From contig NZ_CP111121.1 in NCBI RefSeq assembly GCF_026314945.1, positions 682,001 through 746,000 on the forward strand: a DNA stretch of 64,000 nucleotides, read 5' to 3'. The notes beneath the pieces are model-generated. The model worked only from the letters and a program-made list of their open reading frames with translations. It was not told where the DNA came from and ran no database searches. Source of the stretch: Chryseobacterium fluminis (lineage in GTDB: Bacteria; Bacteroidota; Bacteroidia; Flavobacteriales; Weeksellaceae). Position numbers and translations under genes: made by a program. Numbering within the stretch: position 1 is the stretch's first letter; each line of letters begins with the position of its first letter. Positions 54,414 to 63,404 of this stretch are shown in pieces.

Positions 54414-55874
54414 TTATAAGTTTAAACCGGATATGTCAATTCCCAGAGCTTTTGCCACTCCTCTTCCATAATCTGCATCCGCTCTGTAGCAGTTCTGAAT
54501 ATGTCTTTCCTGAATGAAGCGCTCTGCACCGCCCACCTCATTGGCTGTGTTGCTGAACAGCACTTCTTTCTGTTCCGGTGTCATCAGTCTGAAGAGGTTG
54601 CCAGGCTGGGTATAATAGTCGTTGTCATCTTCCCGGAAATCATAATGATAAGCATCTCCCGTCAGTTCCAACGGAGGTTCGGTAAACTCTTTGCTTTCTT
54701 CCCACTGCCCATAGCTGTTAGGGAAATAATGAATCGTAGAACCTTCATTACCGTCTACCCGCATGGCACCATCCCTGTGAAAATTATGGAAAGGACACTT
54801 CGGACTGTTGACAGGGATCTGATGATGATTGACACCCACCCGATAACGGTGGGCATCACCGTATGAAAATAATCTTCCCTGGAGCATTCTGTCGGGAGAA
54901 TAGCTGATTCCCGGCACCACACTGGCAGGGTTAAATGCAGCCTGTTCTACATCGGCAAAGTAATTCTGGGAATTTCTGTTGAGTTCCAAAACTCCTACAT
55001 CGATCAGCGGATAATCTCCATGAGGCCATACTTTTGTAAGGTCAAACGGATTAAAAGGGCAGGCATTTGCCTGTTCTTCGGTCATGATCTGAATCTTCAT
55101 TTTCCATTTTGGGAACTCCCCTCTCTGGATCGCATCAAAGAGGTCACGCTGATGGCTCTCCCTGTCTTTTGCTATAATGGCTCCCGCCTCTTCATTGGTC
55201 AGGTTTTGAATGCCCTGTTCGGTTTTAAAATGAAACTTTACCCACAACCTTTTGTTCTGGTGATCGATAAGACTGAACGTGTGGCTCCCGAAACCATCCA
55301 TATGGCGATAGGATTTCGGTATTCCTCTGTCACTCATGGTGATTGTCACCTGATGCAGGGCTTCGGGCAACAGAGTCCAGAAATCCCAGTTATGATTGGC
55401 ACTTCTGAGGTTGGTTTGCGGATCGCGTTTCACGGCTTTATTCAGATCTGTAAAACGATAAGGGTCTCTGATGAAGAAAACAGGGGTATTGTTTCCCACC
55501 AGGTCCCAATTTCCTTCTTCTGTATAAAACCTTACTGCAAACCCGCGGATGTCTCTTTCTGCATCTGCAGCTCCCCTTTCTCCTGCTACTGTAGAAAAAC
55601 GGACAAATACTTCCGTTTCTTTTCCTATTTCAGAAAATAATTTTGCACGGGTATATTTTGTAATATCATGAGTTACCGTAAATTTCCCGAAGGCTCCCGA
55701 CCCCTTGGCATGCATCCTTCTCTCCGGAATGACCTCTCTGGCAAAATGGGACAATTTTTCAAGGAACCAATGATCTTCCAGGAGCATAGGACCGCGCCTT
55801 CCTGCGGTCTTAACATTTTGATTTTCGGATATCGGTCTGCCTGAAACAGACGACAGTTTTTTCTTTTCTTCCAT
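54414..55874 (-). CDS. katA: Catalase, haem-dependent
   Basis: The protein has 486 residues, a small-subunit clade 3 monofunctional catalase that splits hydrogen peroxide. The distal histidine lies in [16 protein letters not shown] and the asparagine in the [36 protein letters not shown] region. The proximal haem-tyrosine signature [14 protein letters not shown] is near 340. [21 protein letters not shown] is also typical. It lies 38 bases behind the DHDPS-family gene and is probably co-transcribed with it and the cupin. The remaining 130 bases to the terminator at 54274 hold nothing recognisable. Confidence 0.95.
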   Translation of the reverse strand: MEEKKKLSSVSGRPISENQNVKTAGRRGPMLLEDHWFLEKLSHFAREVIPERRMHAKGSGAFGKFTVTHDITKYTRAKLFSEIGKETEVFVRFSTVAGERGAADAERDIRGFAVRFYTEEGNWDLVGNNTPVFFIRDPYRFTDLNKAVKRDPQTNLRSANHNWDFWTLLPEALHQVTITMSDRGIPKSYRHMDGFGSHTFSLIDHQNKRLWVKFHFKTEQGIQNLTNEEAGAIIAKDRESHQRDLFDAIQRGEFPKWKMKIQIMTEEQANACPFNPFDLTKVWPHGDYPLIDVGVLELNRNSQNYFADVEQAAFNPASVVPGISYSPDRMLQGRLFSYGDAHRYRVGVNHHQIPVNSPKCPFHNFHRDGAMRVDGNEGSTIHYFPNSYGQWEESKEFTEPPLELTGDAYHYDFREDDNDYYTQPGNLFRLMTPEQKEVLFSNTANEVGGAERFIQERHIQNCYRADADYGRGVAKALGIDISGLNL

Positions 55875-55912
55875 TGATATATCTCTTTTGTTTTAATAGT
55901 AATGAATCAGGA

Positions 55913-56797
55913 TCATCCTCGTGTTTTTGTAAGAATGTCTTTCAGTTCCATGGTCTCGCTTTCGGATAAAGGCTTCAACGGGCTTCGTAATTGTCCGCCG
56001 TCTTCGCCCAAAATGTTCAGACCTGCTTTAATCGCTCTTGGCAAACCTTTAGCGACAATAAAATTCAGTAAATCGACCTGCTGGTAGAATATATTTCTTG
56101 CTGTTTCCAGATCGTTATTTTGTACCGCATTGTATAAGCCGATATTCAATTCAGGAATCAGGTTGGGAGCAGCCGTACACCAACCTGCTGCCCCTGCTGA
56201 AAAGGCAGCCAAAGCCAAGGGATTGGATCCGTTATAGAAAGCCACCTCTTCGCCCAGCTCTTTTCTGAGATAGTGCATACGCTGAATATCACCGGTGCTT
56301 TCTTTAATCATGGTTACATTCGGAATTTCCAGCAAACGTTTCAGTAAAGCAGCAGACATGTCCACACCTCCTGTTGCAGGATTGTTATAAGCCATAATCG
56401 GAATAGAAATTTTAGAAGCTACCGCATCATAATGCTGTAGAATTTCGTCATCTGTCAGTTTCCAGTAGCTCATCGGGATAATCATCACTGCCGTGGCTCC
56501 GGCTTTTTCCGCGAACTGAGCATGGTAGATGGTTTTTTCGGTTGTCAGATTGGATACGCCTACCAAAGTAGGAACACGGCCTGCTACCTGCTGAACGGTT
56601 GCTTCAGTGATGGCTTCCTTTTCCTCATCGGTAAGGTATGGCAGTACGCCGGTACTTCCCAGCGGAGCAATTCCGTGTGAACCTGAAACCACGAGGCGTT
56701 CAAGCAATTTTTTGAATAAAGGAATATTGACTTTTTCGTTGGCGTCCAGTGGTGTTATAGGATAAGCGATAACGCCTTTGAATGGTGTATTTTTCAT
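55913..56797 (-). CDS. Dihydrodipicolinate synthase family aldolase/lyase
   Basis: The protein has 294 residues and a TIM barrel. It shows GVIAYPITPLDANEKV at the start, PLGSTGVLPYL, the tyrosine of MAYNNPATGG and the Schiff-base lysine in VTMIKESTGDI near 160. The family includes DapA, N-acetylneuraminate lyase and several keto-acid aldolases; the substrate cannot be told from sequence. Housekeeping DapA is unlikely given the operon with cupin and catalase and a divergent MocR regulator, which points to a catabolic role. It is 56 bases behind the cupin gene. Confidence 0.85.
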   Translation of the reverse strand: MKNTPFKGVIAYPITPLDANEKVNIPLFKKLLERLVVSGSHGIAPLGSTGVLPYLTDEEKEAITEATVQQVAGRVPTLVGVSNLTTEKTIYHAQFAEKAGATAVMIIPMSYWKLTDDEILQHYDAVASKISIPIMAYNNPATGGVDMSAALLKRLLEIPNVTMIKESTGDIQRMHYLRKELGEEVAFYNGSNPLALAAFSAGAAGWCTAAPNLIPELNIGLYNAVQNNDLETARNIFYQQVDLLNFIVAKGLPRAIKAGLNILGEDGGQLRSPLKPLSESETMELKDILTKTRG

Positions 56798-56853
56798 TTA
56801 ATTTATTTTTCTTTAAGTGAAAAGTCCTCTGGAATGAGGACTTTGATTTTTGT

Positions 56854-57354
56854 TTAGAGATCTCTGCCTTCTTCCTCACGAAGGGCCACACCAAGATTCT
56901 GTAGTTGCGGTGCATTTTCACAGGCAATGTATTTTGCTGATTCTGTATCGCTCAGATTTCTGTGTCTGTGCCATGCCCAAGACGGGATGTATACGGCATC
57001 ACCGGCCTGCCATTCTACACGTTCCCCTTCTACTTCCGTCCAGCCTTTTCCTTCTACTACATAGAGTACTGTTTCGTAGGTATGGCGGTGACGATTGGTG
57101 GTCTGACCCGGTAAGAGTCCACCAATAGTCATACTCACGTTTTTGCTTGGCAGGTCTACAAAGAATACCGGATGTTTCCGTTCAGTAGAAAACTGGTCGT
57201 GCACGCCTGCCTTTTCTACATTTCTGTGAATAACGTGCGATGGTTTTACATACTGCGGTCTTGCAAACGTCTGATGAAAATCTTTAGAGCTAAAATGTTT
57301 TTGCTCTGTCTGAACTGATTTTTCCATTTCTGTTTTTACTTCTGTTTTTGACAT
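56854..57354 (-). CDS. Cupin-domain protein
   Basis: The protein has 166 residues. The cupin 2 barrel at about 75-150 has the first motif G-x5-H-x-H-x4-E-x6-G as GQTTNRHRHTYETVLYVVEG, and a second motif GDAVYIPSWAWHRHRN. A metal ion is likely bound by the histidines and glutamate. The N-terminal 50 residues are charged and possibly unstructured. Small single-domain cupins of this type act as enzymes or binding proteins; no function can be assigned. It is the first gene of the operon and is divergent from the MocR gene. Confidence 0.85.
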   Translation of the reverse strand: MSKTEVKTEMEKSVQTEQKHFSSKDFHQTFARPQYVKPSHVIHRNVEKAGVHDQFSTERKHPVFFVDLPSKNVSMTIGGLLPGQTTNRHRHTYETVLYVVEGKGWTEVEGERVEWQAGDAVYIPSWAWHRHRNLSDTESAKYIACENAPQLQNLGVALREEEGRDL

Positions 57355-57391
57355 ACGATAGATTTTTTTTTATTTTTGCTTTATTGCATCA

Positions 57392-57452
57392 CAAAAGTAC
57401 CTTATATTTGGACTACCATAATGGTACAGATTATTTAAAAACAGCTAGTCCA
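57392..57452. promoter_or_regulatory. Divergent cupin/MocR promoter region with operator-like repeats
   Basis: Minus-strand TACTTTTG (57399-57392) and plus-strand TATATTTG (57403-57410) are adjacent -7 elements for the cupin operon and the regulator. TGGACTA (57409-57415) is inverted at 57446-57452 as TAGTCCA, and TACCATAATGGTA (57414-57426) is a near palindrome between them. MocR-type regulators usually bind paired boxes in such spacers and control both genes. Confidence 0.5.
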
Positions 57453-57453
57453 G

Positions 57454-58881
57454 ATGTTAAGACCTTGGAAATTAGAAATACACTTAGATCATTATTCTGA
57501 AAAGGCCATTTATCTGCAGATCGCGGATGCCATCATTGCCCAGATTCAGTCTGGACGACTAAAAAGCGGTACGGCCTTACCCGGCAGCAGGACCTTGGCG
57601 GCTGAGTTGAATCTTAACCGGAATACTATTGTCGAGGCTTTAAATGTCCTGCTCAATGAGGAATGGCTGGTTTCGAAAGAACGGAAAGGCACTTTCGTTG
57701 CCGATACCCTGCCTGTTTTTTCCCTGACAAGAAAGTCCGGTTTTACGTTGGTGAGCAATGAGGCGCCCAAAAGCATCTTTGAAGTCAATTTTGATGATGG
57801 GCACCCCGACAGTAAAATTGCTCCTATTACAGAACTGGCGAGAGCCTACCGCCAGATTTTCAACCGCAAAGGCAAATGGCAGATGATGGGATATACCAGC
57901 GAACTGGGAGATATTGAATTCAGGAGAGCCATCGTGCATATGCTTAATCATCAGAGAGGAATGCAGGTGAATGAGCAGGAAATCTGCATCACCCGGGGCA
58001 GCCAGATGGCGATGTATCTTACGGCACAATGTTTATTGGAAAACGGCGATTATATAATGATTGAAAATCCCGGGTATCAGCCTGCATGGAATGCCTTTGA
58101 ACTTGCCGGCGCTAAGTTGCTGCCTGTAAGGGTAGATAAAGAGGGACTCATTATTGAAGATATGACCGCTCATCTGAAATCCGGTAAAAGAATAAAAGCG
58201 CTTTATACCACCCCGCACCGGCAGTACCCGACTACGGTAACGTTAAGCTTACAGCGCAGACTTGAGCTTATCCGTTTATCCAATCAATACGGATTTACCA
58301 TCATCGAAGACGATTACGACAATGAATTTCATTTTGGCTACCGCCCGTTACTTCCGTTGGTAAGCTTTCCGGAACTTGAAAATTATGTGTATATCGGCAC
58401 CATGAGTAAAGTCGTAGCTCCGGCCCTTAGGATCGGCTATCTGATCAGCAGCGATATAGCCTTAATAAGCAAGGTAGGTTCTTTGAGAAAGATTATTGAT
58501 GTACAGGGCGACGCTATTATGGAACAGGCGGTTCTCCAGCTGATCAATGACGGTACTATCAAAAGGCATCTGAAGAAGGCTACTCATTATTACAGGAACA
58601 AGCGTGATTTTACCGACTCTTTATTAAAAAAATATTTTACCGACAGGGCAGATTATGATATCCCGGACGGTGGTTTAGCCTTTTGGGTAGTTCCCGGAAA
58701 GGAAGTAAACTGGATGGATATTTCCGAAAAACTTCAGCGCAAAGGCGTTAAGATCATTACTCCGGACAGTTACAGCTATGGTAAGCCGGTTAATGGGATC
58801 CGCCTGAGCTATGGTTCGCTTTCTGAAGCACAGCTGGAAACGGGAATAAAAGTTCTCGCTGATCTGCTTTTTAAAAATTAA
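57454..58881 (+). CDS. MocR/GabR-type transcriptional regulator (GntR HTH plus aminotransferase fold)
   Basis: The protein has 475 residues. A GntR winged helix at 15-85 (IYLQIADAIIAQIQSGRLKSG, PGSRTLAAELNLNRNTIVEALNVL) is fused to a class I aminotransferase-like domain: FRRAIVHMLNHQRGM, the ITRGSQMAMYLTAQCLL segment, ITIIEDDYDNEFHFGYRP, and the PLP-lysine region VYIGTMSKVVAPALRIGYL. Such proteins sense amino acids or PLP-related metabolites and regulate a divergent operon, here cupin, DHDPS-family protein and catalase. The inducer is unknown. Confidence 0.93.
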   Translation: MLRPWKLEIHLDHYSEKAIYLQIADAIIAQIQSGRLKSGTALPGSRTLAAELNLNRNTIVEALNVLLNEEWLVSKERKGTFVADTLPVFSLTRKSGFTLVSNEAPKSIFEVNFDDGHPDSKIAPITELARAYRQIFNRKGKWQMMGYTSELGDIEFRRAIVHMLNHQRGMQVNEQEICITRGSQMAMYLTAQCLLENGDYIMIENPGYQPAWNAFELAGAKLLPVRVDKEGLIIEDMTAHLKSGKRIKALYTTPHRQYPTTVTLSLQRRLELIRLSNQYGFTIIEDDYDNEFHFGYRPLLPLVSFPELENYVYIGTMSKVVAPALRIGYLISSDIALISKVGSLRKIIDVQGDAIMEQAVLQLINDGTIKRHLKKATHYYRNKRDFTDSLLKKYFTDRADYDIPDGGLAFWVVPGKEVNWMDISEKLQRKGVKIITPDSYSYGKPVNGIRLSYGSLSEAQLETGIKVLADLLFKN

Positions 58882-58950
58882 AGAATTCTTCATAAGAAAT
58901 GGTTGAATCACAAATCATAAGAAGAAATTCTATTCATCTGCAAAAACAAG

Positions 58951-58979
58951 CCGGCCGGAAATTTTAAATTTCCGGCCGG
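58951..58979. terminator. Bidirectional terminator between convergent genes
   Basis: CCGGCCGGAAATTT (58951-58964) pairs perfectly with AAATTTCCGGCCGG (58966-58979), followed by a T-rich stretch. It lies between the MocR gene and the CvfB-like gene. Confidence 0.88.
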
Positions 58980-58985
58980 GTCTTT

Positions 58986-59810
58986 CTATAATAATTTAAT
59001 TTTATCTTCCATGATATCGATCACTTTATCTTTGTAAAGGCCACCGATGGCTTTTTTAAAGTTCTTTTTACTCATCTGAAGTTCATCTTTGATTTCTTCC
59101 GGTGTAGATTTATCCGAAAGATGAAGCAACCCGTAGTTCTCTTCCAGCTTATCCAGAACTTTCTGTCTGAATTCATCGATGTTTTCAAAACCTTCAGGCT
59201 GAAGAGACACATCTATTTTACCATCCTCCCGAATGGCTTTGATATACCCTCCTTCTTCCGACAGAGGATATAATTTTTTGAAGACATCGGAAGTATAAAT
59301 CAGTCCGATGTATTTTTTATTGATCACCACATTCCATCCCAGCTCACTCTCGTTCATCATGATTAGATCCACCTTATCCCCTTTTTTGAAAGGTAAATCC
59401 TGATATTGCGGGTTTCTTTTGAATTTTGTAGTTCCGGTAATTAACTCAAGGTCTTCATCGATATAGAGGTTGACAAGATATCTTTTTCCTTCAACGATCT
59501 TTGATTTCTGCTGTTTGTAAGGAATAAAAAGATCTTTAATGATACCCCAATCCATAAAAGCCCCACTTGGAAGACTCTGTACACAGCTCATTACTGCAAA
59601 TTCCCCTACCTCGGCCAAAGGAACTTCGGTGGTGGCTTTCAGCTTATGATCATCCTGGTACACGAAAACTTCAATTTCATCTCCGATTTCTTTGTCATCC
59701 TGAACGAAAATCTTGGGTAAAAAGGCCTTTTCCCCTGATTCATCAGTTAAAATCCATCCTGAATTGTTTTTTTCTGAAATTTTTAAAGTTTGAGTCTGTC
59801 CGAGTAGCAT
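58986..59810 (-). CDS. CvfB-like S1-domain RNA-binding protein
   Basis: The protein has 274 residues from the ATG at 59810; the frame extends 20 codons further but MLLGQTQTLKISEKNNSGW is the conserved start. Tandem S1-like OB domains are seen: LTDESGEKAFLPKIFVQDDKEIGDEIEVFVYQDD, LAEVGEFAVMSCVQSLPSGAFMDWG and FKKGDKVDLIMMNESELGWNVVINKKYIGLIY. A C-terminal winged helix follows with LLHLSDKSTPEEIKDELQMSKKNFKKAIGGLYK. The family includes CvfB, which affects virulence gene expression in staphylococci. It is a single gene. Confidence 0.88.
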   Translation of the reverse strand: MLLGQTQTLKISEKNNSGWILTDESGEKAFLPKIFVQDDKEIGDEIEVFVYQDDHKLKATTEVPLAEVGEFAVMSCVQSLPSGAFMDWGIIKDLFIPYKQQKSKIVEGKRYLVNLYIDEDLELITGTTKFKRNPQYQDLPFKKGDKVDLIMMNESELGWNVVINKKYIGLIYTSDVFKKLYPLSEEGGYIKAIREDGKIDVSLQPEGFENIDEFRQKVLDKLEENYGLLHLSDKSTPEEIKDELQMSKKNFKKAIGGLYKDKVIDIMEDKIKLL

Positions 59811-60056
59811 GTATGATAAATTAGTTGGCAAAGGTACGGAAATATAAAGTGAAATTGCAATAATCCACACCTGCTGATCTGCAAGAACTCAAAAACACAG
59901 CACTGCCAGTCATACGAATCCTGGTTTGAATAGTTTACGGTTTTAAGAACAGACCCGTCTATAGAAATGACATTTTTATTCAGAACTCCCGGAATCAACA
60001 ATTCTTCCGATGTTCTTTAAAAAGGCCTCTACCCTAGCCCCGATTGAAACGACATC
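59811..60056. other. Intergenic region upstream of the CvfB-like gene
   Basis: These 246 bases hold no recognisable gene. The minus-strand frame to 60001 shows no motif. The right end leads into the palindrome at 60057. Confidence 0.45.
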
Positions 60057-60099
60057 CTTTTGGGTTGCGGCGGAGCGAAGCGGAGCCGTAACCCAAAAG
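60057..60099. repeat. Long palindrome next to dispersed repeat copy 3
   Basis: CTTTTGGGTT-G-CGGC (60057-60071) pairs with GCCG-T-AACCCAAAAG (60085-60099), 14 pairs and one G-T position, around a 13-base loop. The flank TACAGTGGAAAGCGGGAAAA then AGCTCC is unusually GC-rich for the region. It is probably a mobile or REP-type structure, since both neighbouring genes are too far away for an obvious terminator role. Confidence 0.7.
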
Positions 60100-60142
60100 A
60101 TACAGTGGAAAGCGGGAAAAAGCTCCAAAAAAAACTAAATGT

Positions 60143-60653
60143 ATTCAATGAAGTCGTTTAAAAAAGAGGTCGAAAATTCAGCAATTTTTGAATTGCATGC
60201 CAATTGCGGGAACTTACGTTAAAGGACTATTTCGGGAAGAGAATTAAGTGTGCTTCAGAAGAAAATCAGAAGATTTTTAACAAGACTTCAGTGTACTTCT
60301 TCTGCGCAAAGTATGTTACTTAAACTAACTTAAGTGTTTAGAATTTCTTGGATCTCCTTTGTGGTTAACTACAGACAACCACACGAAGGGATTCGTGCGG
60401 TAGCGGTGTGGATTCGTGCGGTAGCGGTGTGGATTCGTGTGGTAGCGGTGTGTGGTATTTACTGTCTCACTCTTAAGTACACTTTAGAAAGTTTAAAAAA
60501 TACCGCAGAATTAAGTTTACATCAGGTGAAAATCAAAGATTTTCAAAAAACTTACGTGTACTTCTTTTGCGTAAAGTATATTACTTTAATTATCTTAAGT
60601 ATTTAGAAATCTTTCGGATCTCCTTTGTGATAATAGAAAAGGTTAAACAGCTT
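60143..60653 (-). repeat. Dispersed intergenic repeat, copy 3 (inverted, with 21-base tandem expansion)
   Basis: The reverse complement aligns with copies 1 and 2, from AAGCTGTTTAACC-like at 60653 to AAACGACTTCATTGAA near 60143. It contains two TTCTAAACACTTAAG-type modules (near 60330 and near 60600), as copy 1 does. The central hairpin region has been expanded to three 21-base tandem units at 60390-60452 (first 20 bases GATTCGTGCGGTAGCGGTGT), which copy 2 has only once. Confidence 0.75.
60390..60452 (+). repeat. Three 21-base tandem repeats inside dispersed repeat copy 3
   Basis: Units start at 60390, 60411 and 60432; the first two are identical and the third has one change (GTGTGG for GTGCGG). 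Confidence 0.92.
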
Positions 60654-60661
60654 AATGAAAA

Positions 60662-60684
60662 AAGAAGACCGGATCGATCTTCTT
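60662..60684 (-). terminator. Terminator of the peroxidase operon
   Basis: AAGAAGACCG (60662-60671) pairs with CGATCTTCTT (60675-60684) with one mismatch, followed by T-rich sequence on the minus strand. It lies just after the peroxidase stop. Confidence 0.65.
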
Positions 60685-60689
60685 ATTCA

Positions 60690-61820
60690 TTATTTCGGTA
60701 ATTGCGGTGCCCGCATCTTATACTGGTAACTGTGTAATGTTTTCAGGAAATTCTCCAGATCGGTAAGCTCATCATCCGTAAGGTTCAGCTTTTCAAGCAT
60801 TTTGGATTTGTGAGGAGCCAGAGGATTATCCCTGTTTCTTTTTTCGTCGGGCATTCCGGCATTATACATATTCAGAACGCCCCTGATATTGGGAAACAAC
60901 CCGTTGTGCATATAAGGAGCCGTCTGGCTGACCTCTCTTAAGGTAGGTGTTTTGAATTTTCCTACATCTTCGTTCTTTTTCGAGACAGCAAACAATCCTA
61001 GATCTTCATATTCCCTTCCGAAATACGTCAATCCTAAATTGTGAAATTTCTGATCCGAAAAATAAGGTGTATTGTGACAATTAATACAATTCGCTTTTGT
61101 TCTGAATAAATGTAGTCCGTTGATCTCAGAATCATTCATTGCTTTTTTTTCTCCTGATACAAACCGGTCAAACTTTGATTTCGGACTTACCAGAGTTCTT
61201 TCAAAAGTGGCTATCGCTTTGGTTATATGCTCTTCTGTTATTTTATCATCTCCAAAAGCTTTCTGAAAATATTCTTTGTAGCCTTTCAGTTTAGCGATGG
61301 TCTTTACGGCCAGTCGCGAGTGGAAATTCATTTCCAGCGGATTTTCAATCGGCGCCTTGGCCTGATCTTCCAGGGTGGCTGCTCTTCCGTCCCAAAAATA
61401 TTTTTTAGCGTAGACAATATTCAGAACAGTAGGTGCATTCCGGGTTCCAAGCTGTCTGTCGTGGCCATACGCTACCCTTCTTCCGTCTGCCCAGGCCAGT
61501 TCCGGGTCATGGCAGTTGGCACATGAAATCTGACCTGACTTTGAGAGCCTAGGATCAAAAAATAACATTTTTCCCAGTTCTTCCTTAGCTTCAGAGTAAG
61601 GATTATCTTTCGGAAACTCAGGTTTTGAAAGGGGTCCGATATCCCTGAATCCTTCTTTTGCTTCATCAAAAAGATGAGGTTTTGGCCAGAGATTCTGATC
61701 TCCGTTTCCATATAAATCTCTCAATTCCTGCCGGGTGTATCCCTTCTGAGGGCGATCATTCAATCCCGAAAAGGAGTACACTAAAAATAACACCGCCGAA
61801 AGTGATAAAAAATACTTCAT
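60690..61820 (-). CDS. Di-haem cytochrome c peroxidase family protein
   Basis: The protein has 376 residues. The signal peptide MKYFLSLSAVLFLVYSFSG is followed by two c-type haem sites, ISCANCHDPELAWADGR (CxxCH near 100) and ANCINCHNTPYFSDQ (CxxCH near 247). GMP-type motifs KFKTPTLREVSQTAPYMHNG provide a distal ligand region. The MauG/CcpA family reduces peroxide or oxidises protein residues in the periplasm. It follows the DUF6850 gene after six bases, so it belongs to that operon. Confidence 0.9.
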   Translation of the reverse strand: MKYFLSLSAVLFLVYSFSGLNDRPQKGYTRQELRDLYGNGDQNLWPKPHLFDEAKEGFRDIGPLSKPEFPKDNPYSEAKEELGKMLFFDPRLSKSGQISCANCHDPELAWADGRRVAYGHDRQLGTRNAPTVLNIVYAKKYFWDGRAATLEDQAKAPIENPLEMNFHSRLAVKTIAKLKGYKEYFQKAFGDDKITEEHITKAIATFERTLVSPKSKFDRFVSGEKKAMNDSEINGLHLFRTKANCINCHNTPYFSDQKFHNLGLTYFGREYEDLGLFAVSKKNEDVGKFKTPTLREVSQTAPYMHNGLFPNIRGVLNMYNAGMPDEKRNRDNPLAPHKSKMLEKLNLTDDELTDLENFLKTLHSYQYKMRAPQLPK

Positions 61821-61826
61821 AATCTT

Positions 61827-63398
61827 CTAATAAAATAATGATATCCCTGCGTTGAAATAAAGATTAGGATTTCCGTTATACTCTGTGCTTTGCTCTAAAT
61901 CTATGCTTAAAGGAAACAGCGCTGCAAAATTAGTAAATATTTTCAGGTCTGTCTTAGCACTTACCCTCTGATAAAACTGTAATCCGAACTGCGGACCCAA
62001 TTTCGACATGCGGTCAAACTCATGATCGTTTTTGATTACATGATCATACAGCAAAGTATTGGATGATGCCGGAGTGTACTGCAGGCTTTCCTTTAACGGA
62101 AAATAAGACATTGCTCCCATTTCAAGGTTTACTTTTTGCGTTTCTCTGTAGAAAATATCTTTATTGAACTTCAGATTTAGATTCAGGCTTGTTACATATT
62201 TATAGGTAATTCCCAACAGATCAATGGCTGAAAAATCGTTATAAACCCCTTCTAAAACTGCTCCGAATTTTATTTTTTTTCCATCTTTCAGCAGGAAATT
62301 ATTTGCTGTGGATAATCGGTCCAGTGTCATCCTGTAATTCTGCCCGAATTCTGCGTTATTGTAATTATCCCCGGTGATGCTCTGGAAATTTACGTTTGAC
62401 ATGAAATCTGCTGTCTCACTTTTATACCAATAATTGGCATCGGTCTTATAATTAGCAAGACGGTATTTCATTTTTTCCAGACTTTCCGCAAAATACGTTG
62501 AACCGGTAGGAAGGTTATATAATTCTCCGGTGTTTCCATAGAGATTCTGCATCGCTTTGCTGTACGAAAAATTGATGTTGAAAAAATTCTTCTGATTTTC
62601 GAATGCATATCCGGCTCCAAAATTCCTGTCGACTGTTCTGTAACTGAAATTTGTGTAAGAAGGAAAATAAACGATTCTGCCGTAACCATTGGAAAACCTG
62701 ACATAGTATTCGGGATTAGCGGGTGCATTGATGAATTCATTCACAGCCATAATATCGTATGTTTCAGATTTTCTCCCTAATCCTCCGAATACGGATAACT
62801 GATGGTTTCCGTAACGGTATCCGGCAAAAATTTTCCCTGAATAATCGGCTGTATTGATTTCAGGTCGCGGGTCTGATTTTCTGAACGAATTCTGGTTTCT
62901 GTAATCTACCGTTGCTCCCAGTTCCAGTCCTTTCCAGAGATGATAGGAAATCCCTCCTTTTATATGGTAGTTCTGGTTTTCCCAATTCGCCTTTTTGGGA
63001 ACAAAAAGATAATTGGGATTCAGTACAAACTGGTCTTCGGTTCTTCCATTCGTCAGGTTATAGCCTACATTTTTTTCCGTCACAAACTGATAATCAAAGC
63101 TTCCCAGGAGTCTCAGTTTTTCAGAAATATTGAAAATCCCCTGCGTTTTAAAGCCGAATTCATTTGAGCTTTCGGCAGTTTGGGTTCTTTTCATATTCAG
63201 ATCTTTCACTACAGCGCTCAGCTCCGTTTCCGTGAAGTCCGAAAATTTCTGTTTTGAAAACTGAACCGGATTTTCCCAGATCTGATTGAGCTGTTTATAA
63301 TACATCTGGTTTTCCGGAATAAAAATACTGTCGTGAAGCTGTGCCGATACACAACCGCATGCCAGAAATGAAACTACATGTAAAATCTTAAAATTCAT
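61827..63398 (-). CDS. DUF6850-like outer membrane beta-barrel protein
   Basis: The protein has 523 residues. The signal peptide MNFKILHVVSFLACGCVSAQ is followed by a helical N-terminal stretch (LNQIWENPVQFSKQKFSDFTETELSAVVKDLN). A long beta-strand pattern follows with alternating aromatic residues (FRLLGSFDYQF-like, GGISYHLWKGLELGATVDYRNQNSF, KIFAGYRYGNHQLSVFGG) ending in LYFNAGISLFY with a terminal aromatic, typical of barrel proteins. I associate this architecture with DUF6850, but that assignment is from memory. It lies six bases downstream of the DUF4876-like gene. Confidence 0.72.
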   Translation of the reverse strand: MNFKILHVVSFLACGCVSAQLHDSIFIPENQMYYKQLNQIWENPVQFSKQKFSDFTETELSAVVKDLNMKRTQTAESSNEFGFKTQGIFNISEKLRLLGSFDYQFVTEKNVGYNLTNGRTEDQFVLNPNYLFVPKKANWENQNYHIKGGISYHLWKGLELGATVDYRNQNSFRKSDPRPEINTADYSGKIFAGYRYGNHQLSVFGGLGRKSETYDIMAVNEFINAPANPEYYVRFSNGYGRIVYFPSYTNFSYRTVDRNFGAGYAFENQKNFFNINFSYSKAMQNLYGNTGELYNLPTGSTYFAESLEKMKYRLANYKTDANYWYKSETADFMSNVNFQSITGDNYNNAEFGQNYRMTLDRLSTANNFLLKDGKKIKFGAVLEGVYNDFSAIDLLGITYKYVTSLNLNLKFNKDIFYRETQKVNLEMGAMSYFPLKESLQYTPASSNTLLYDHVIKNDHEFDRMSKLGPQFGLQFYQRVSAKTDLKIFTNFAALFPLSIDLEQSTEYNGNPNLYFNAGISLFY

Positions 63399-63404
63399 TA
63401 CTTC

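Noticed and set aside
59783..60001. Minus frame upstream of the CvfB-like gene
   Set aside because: It overlaps the true CvfB start in another frame and has no recognisable motif.
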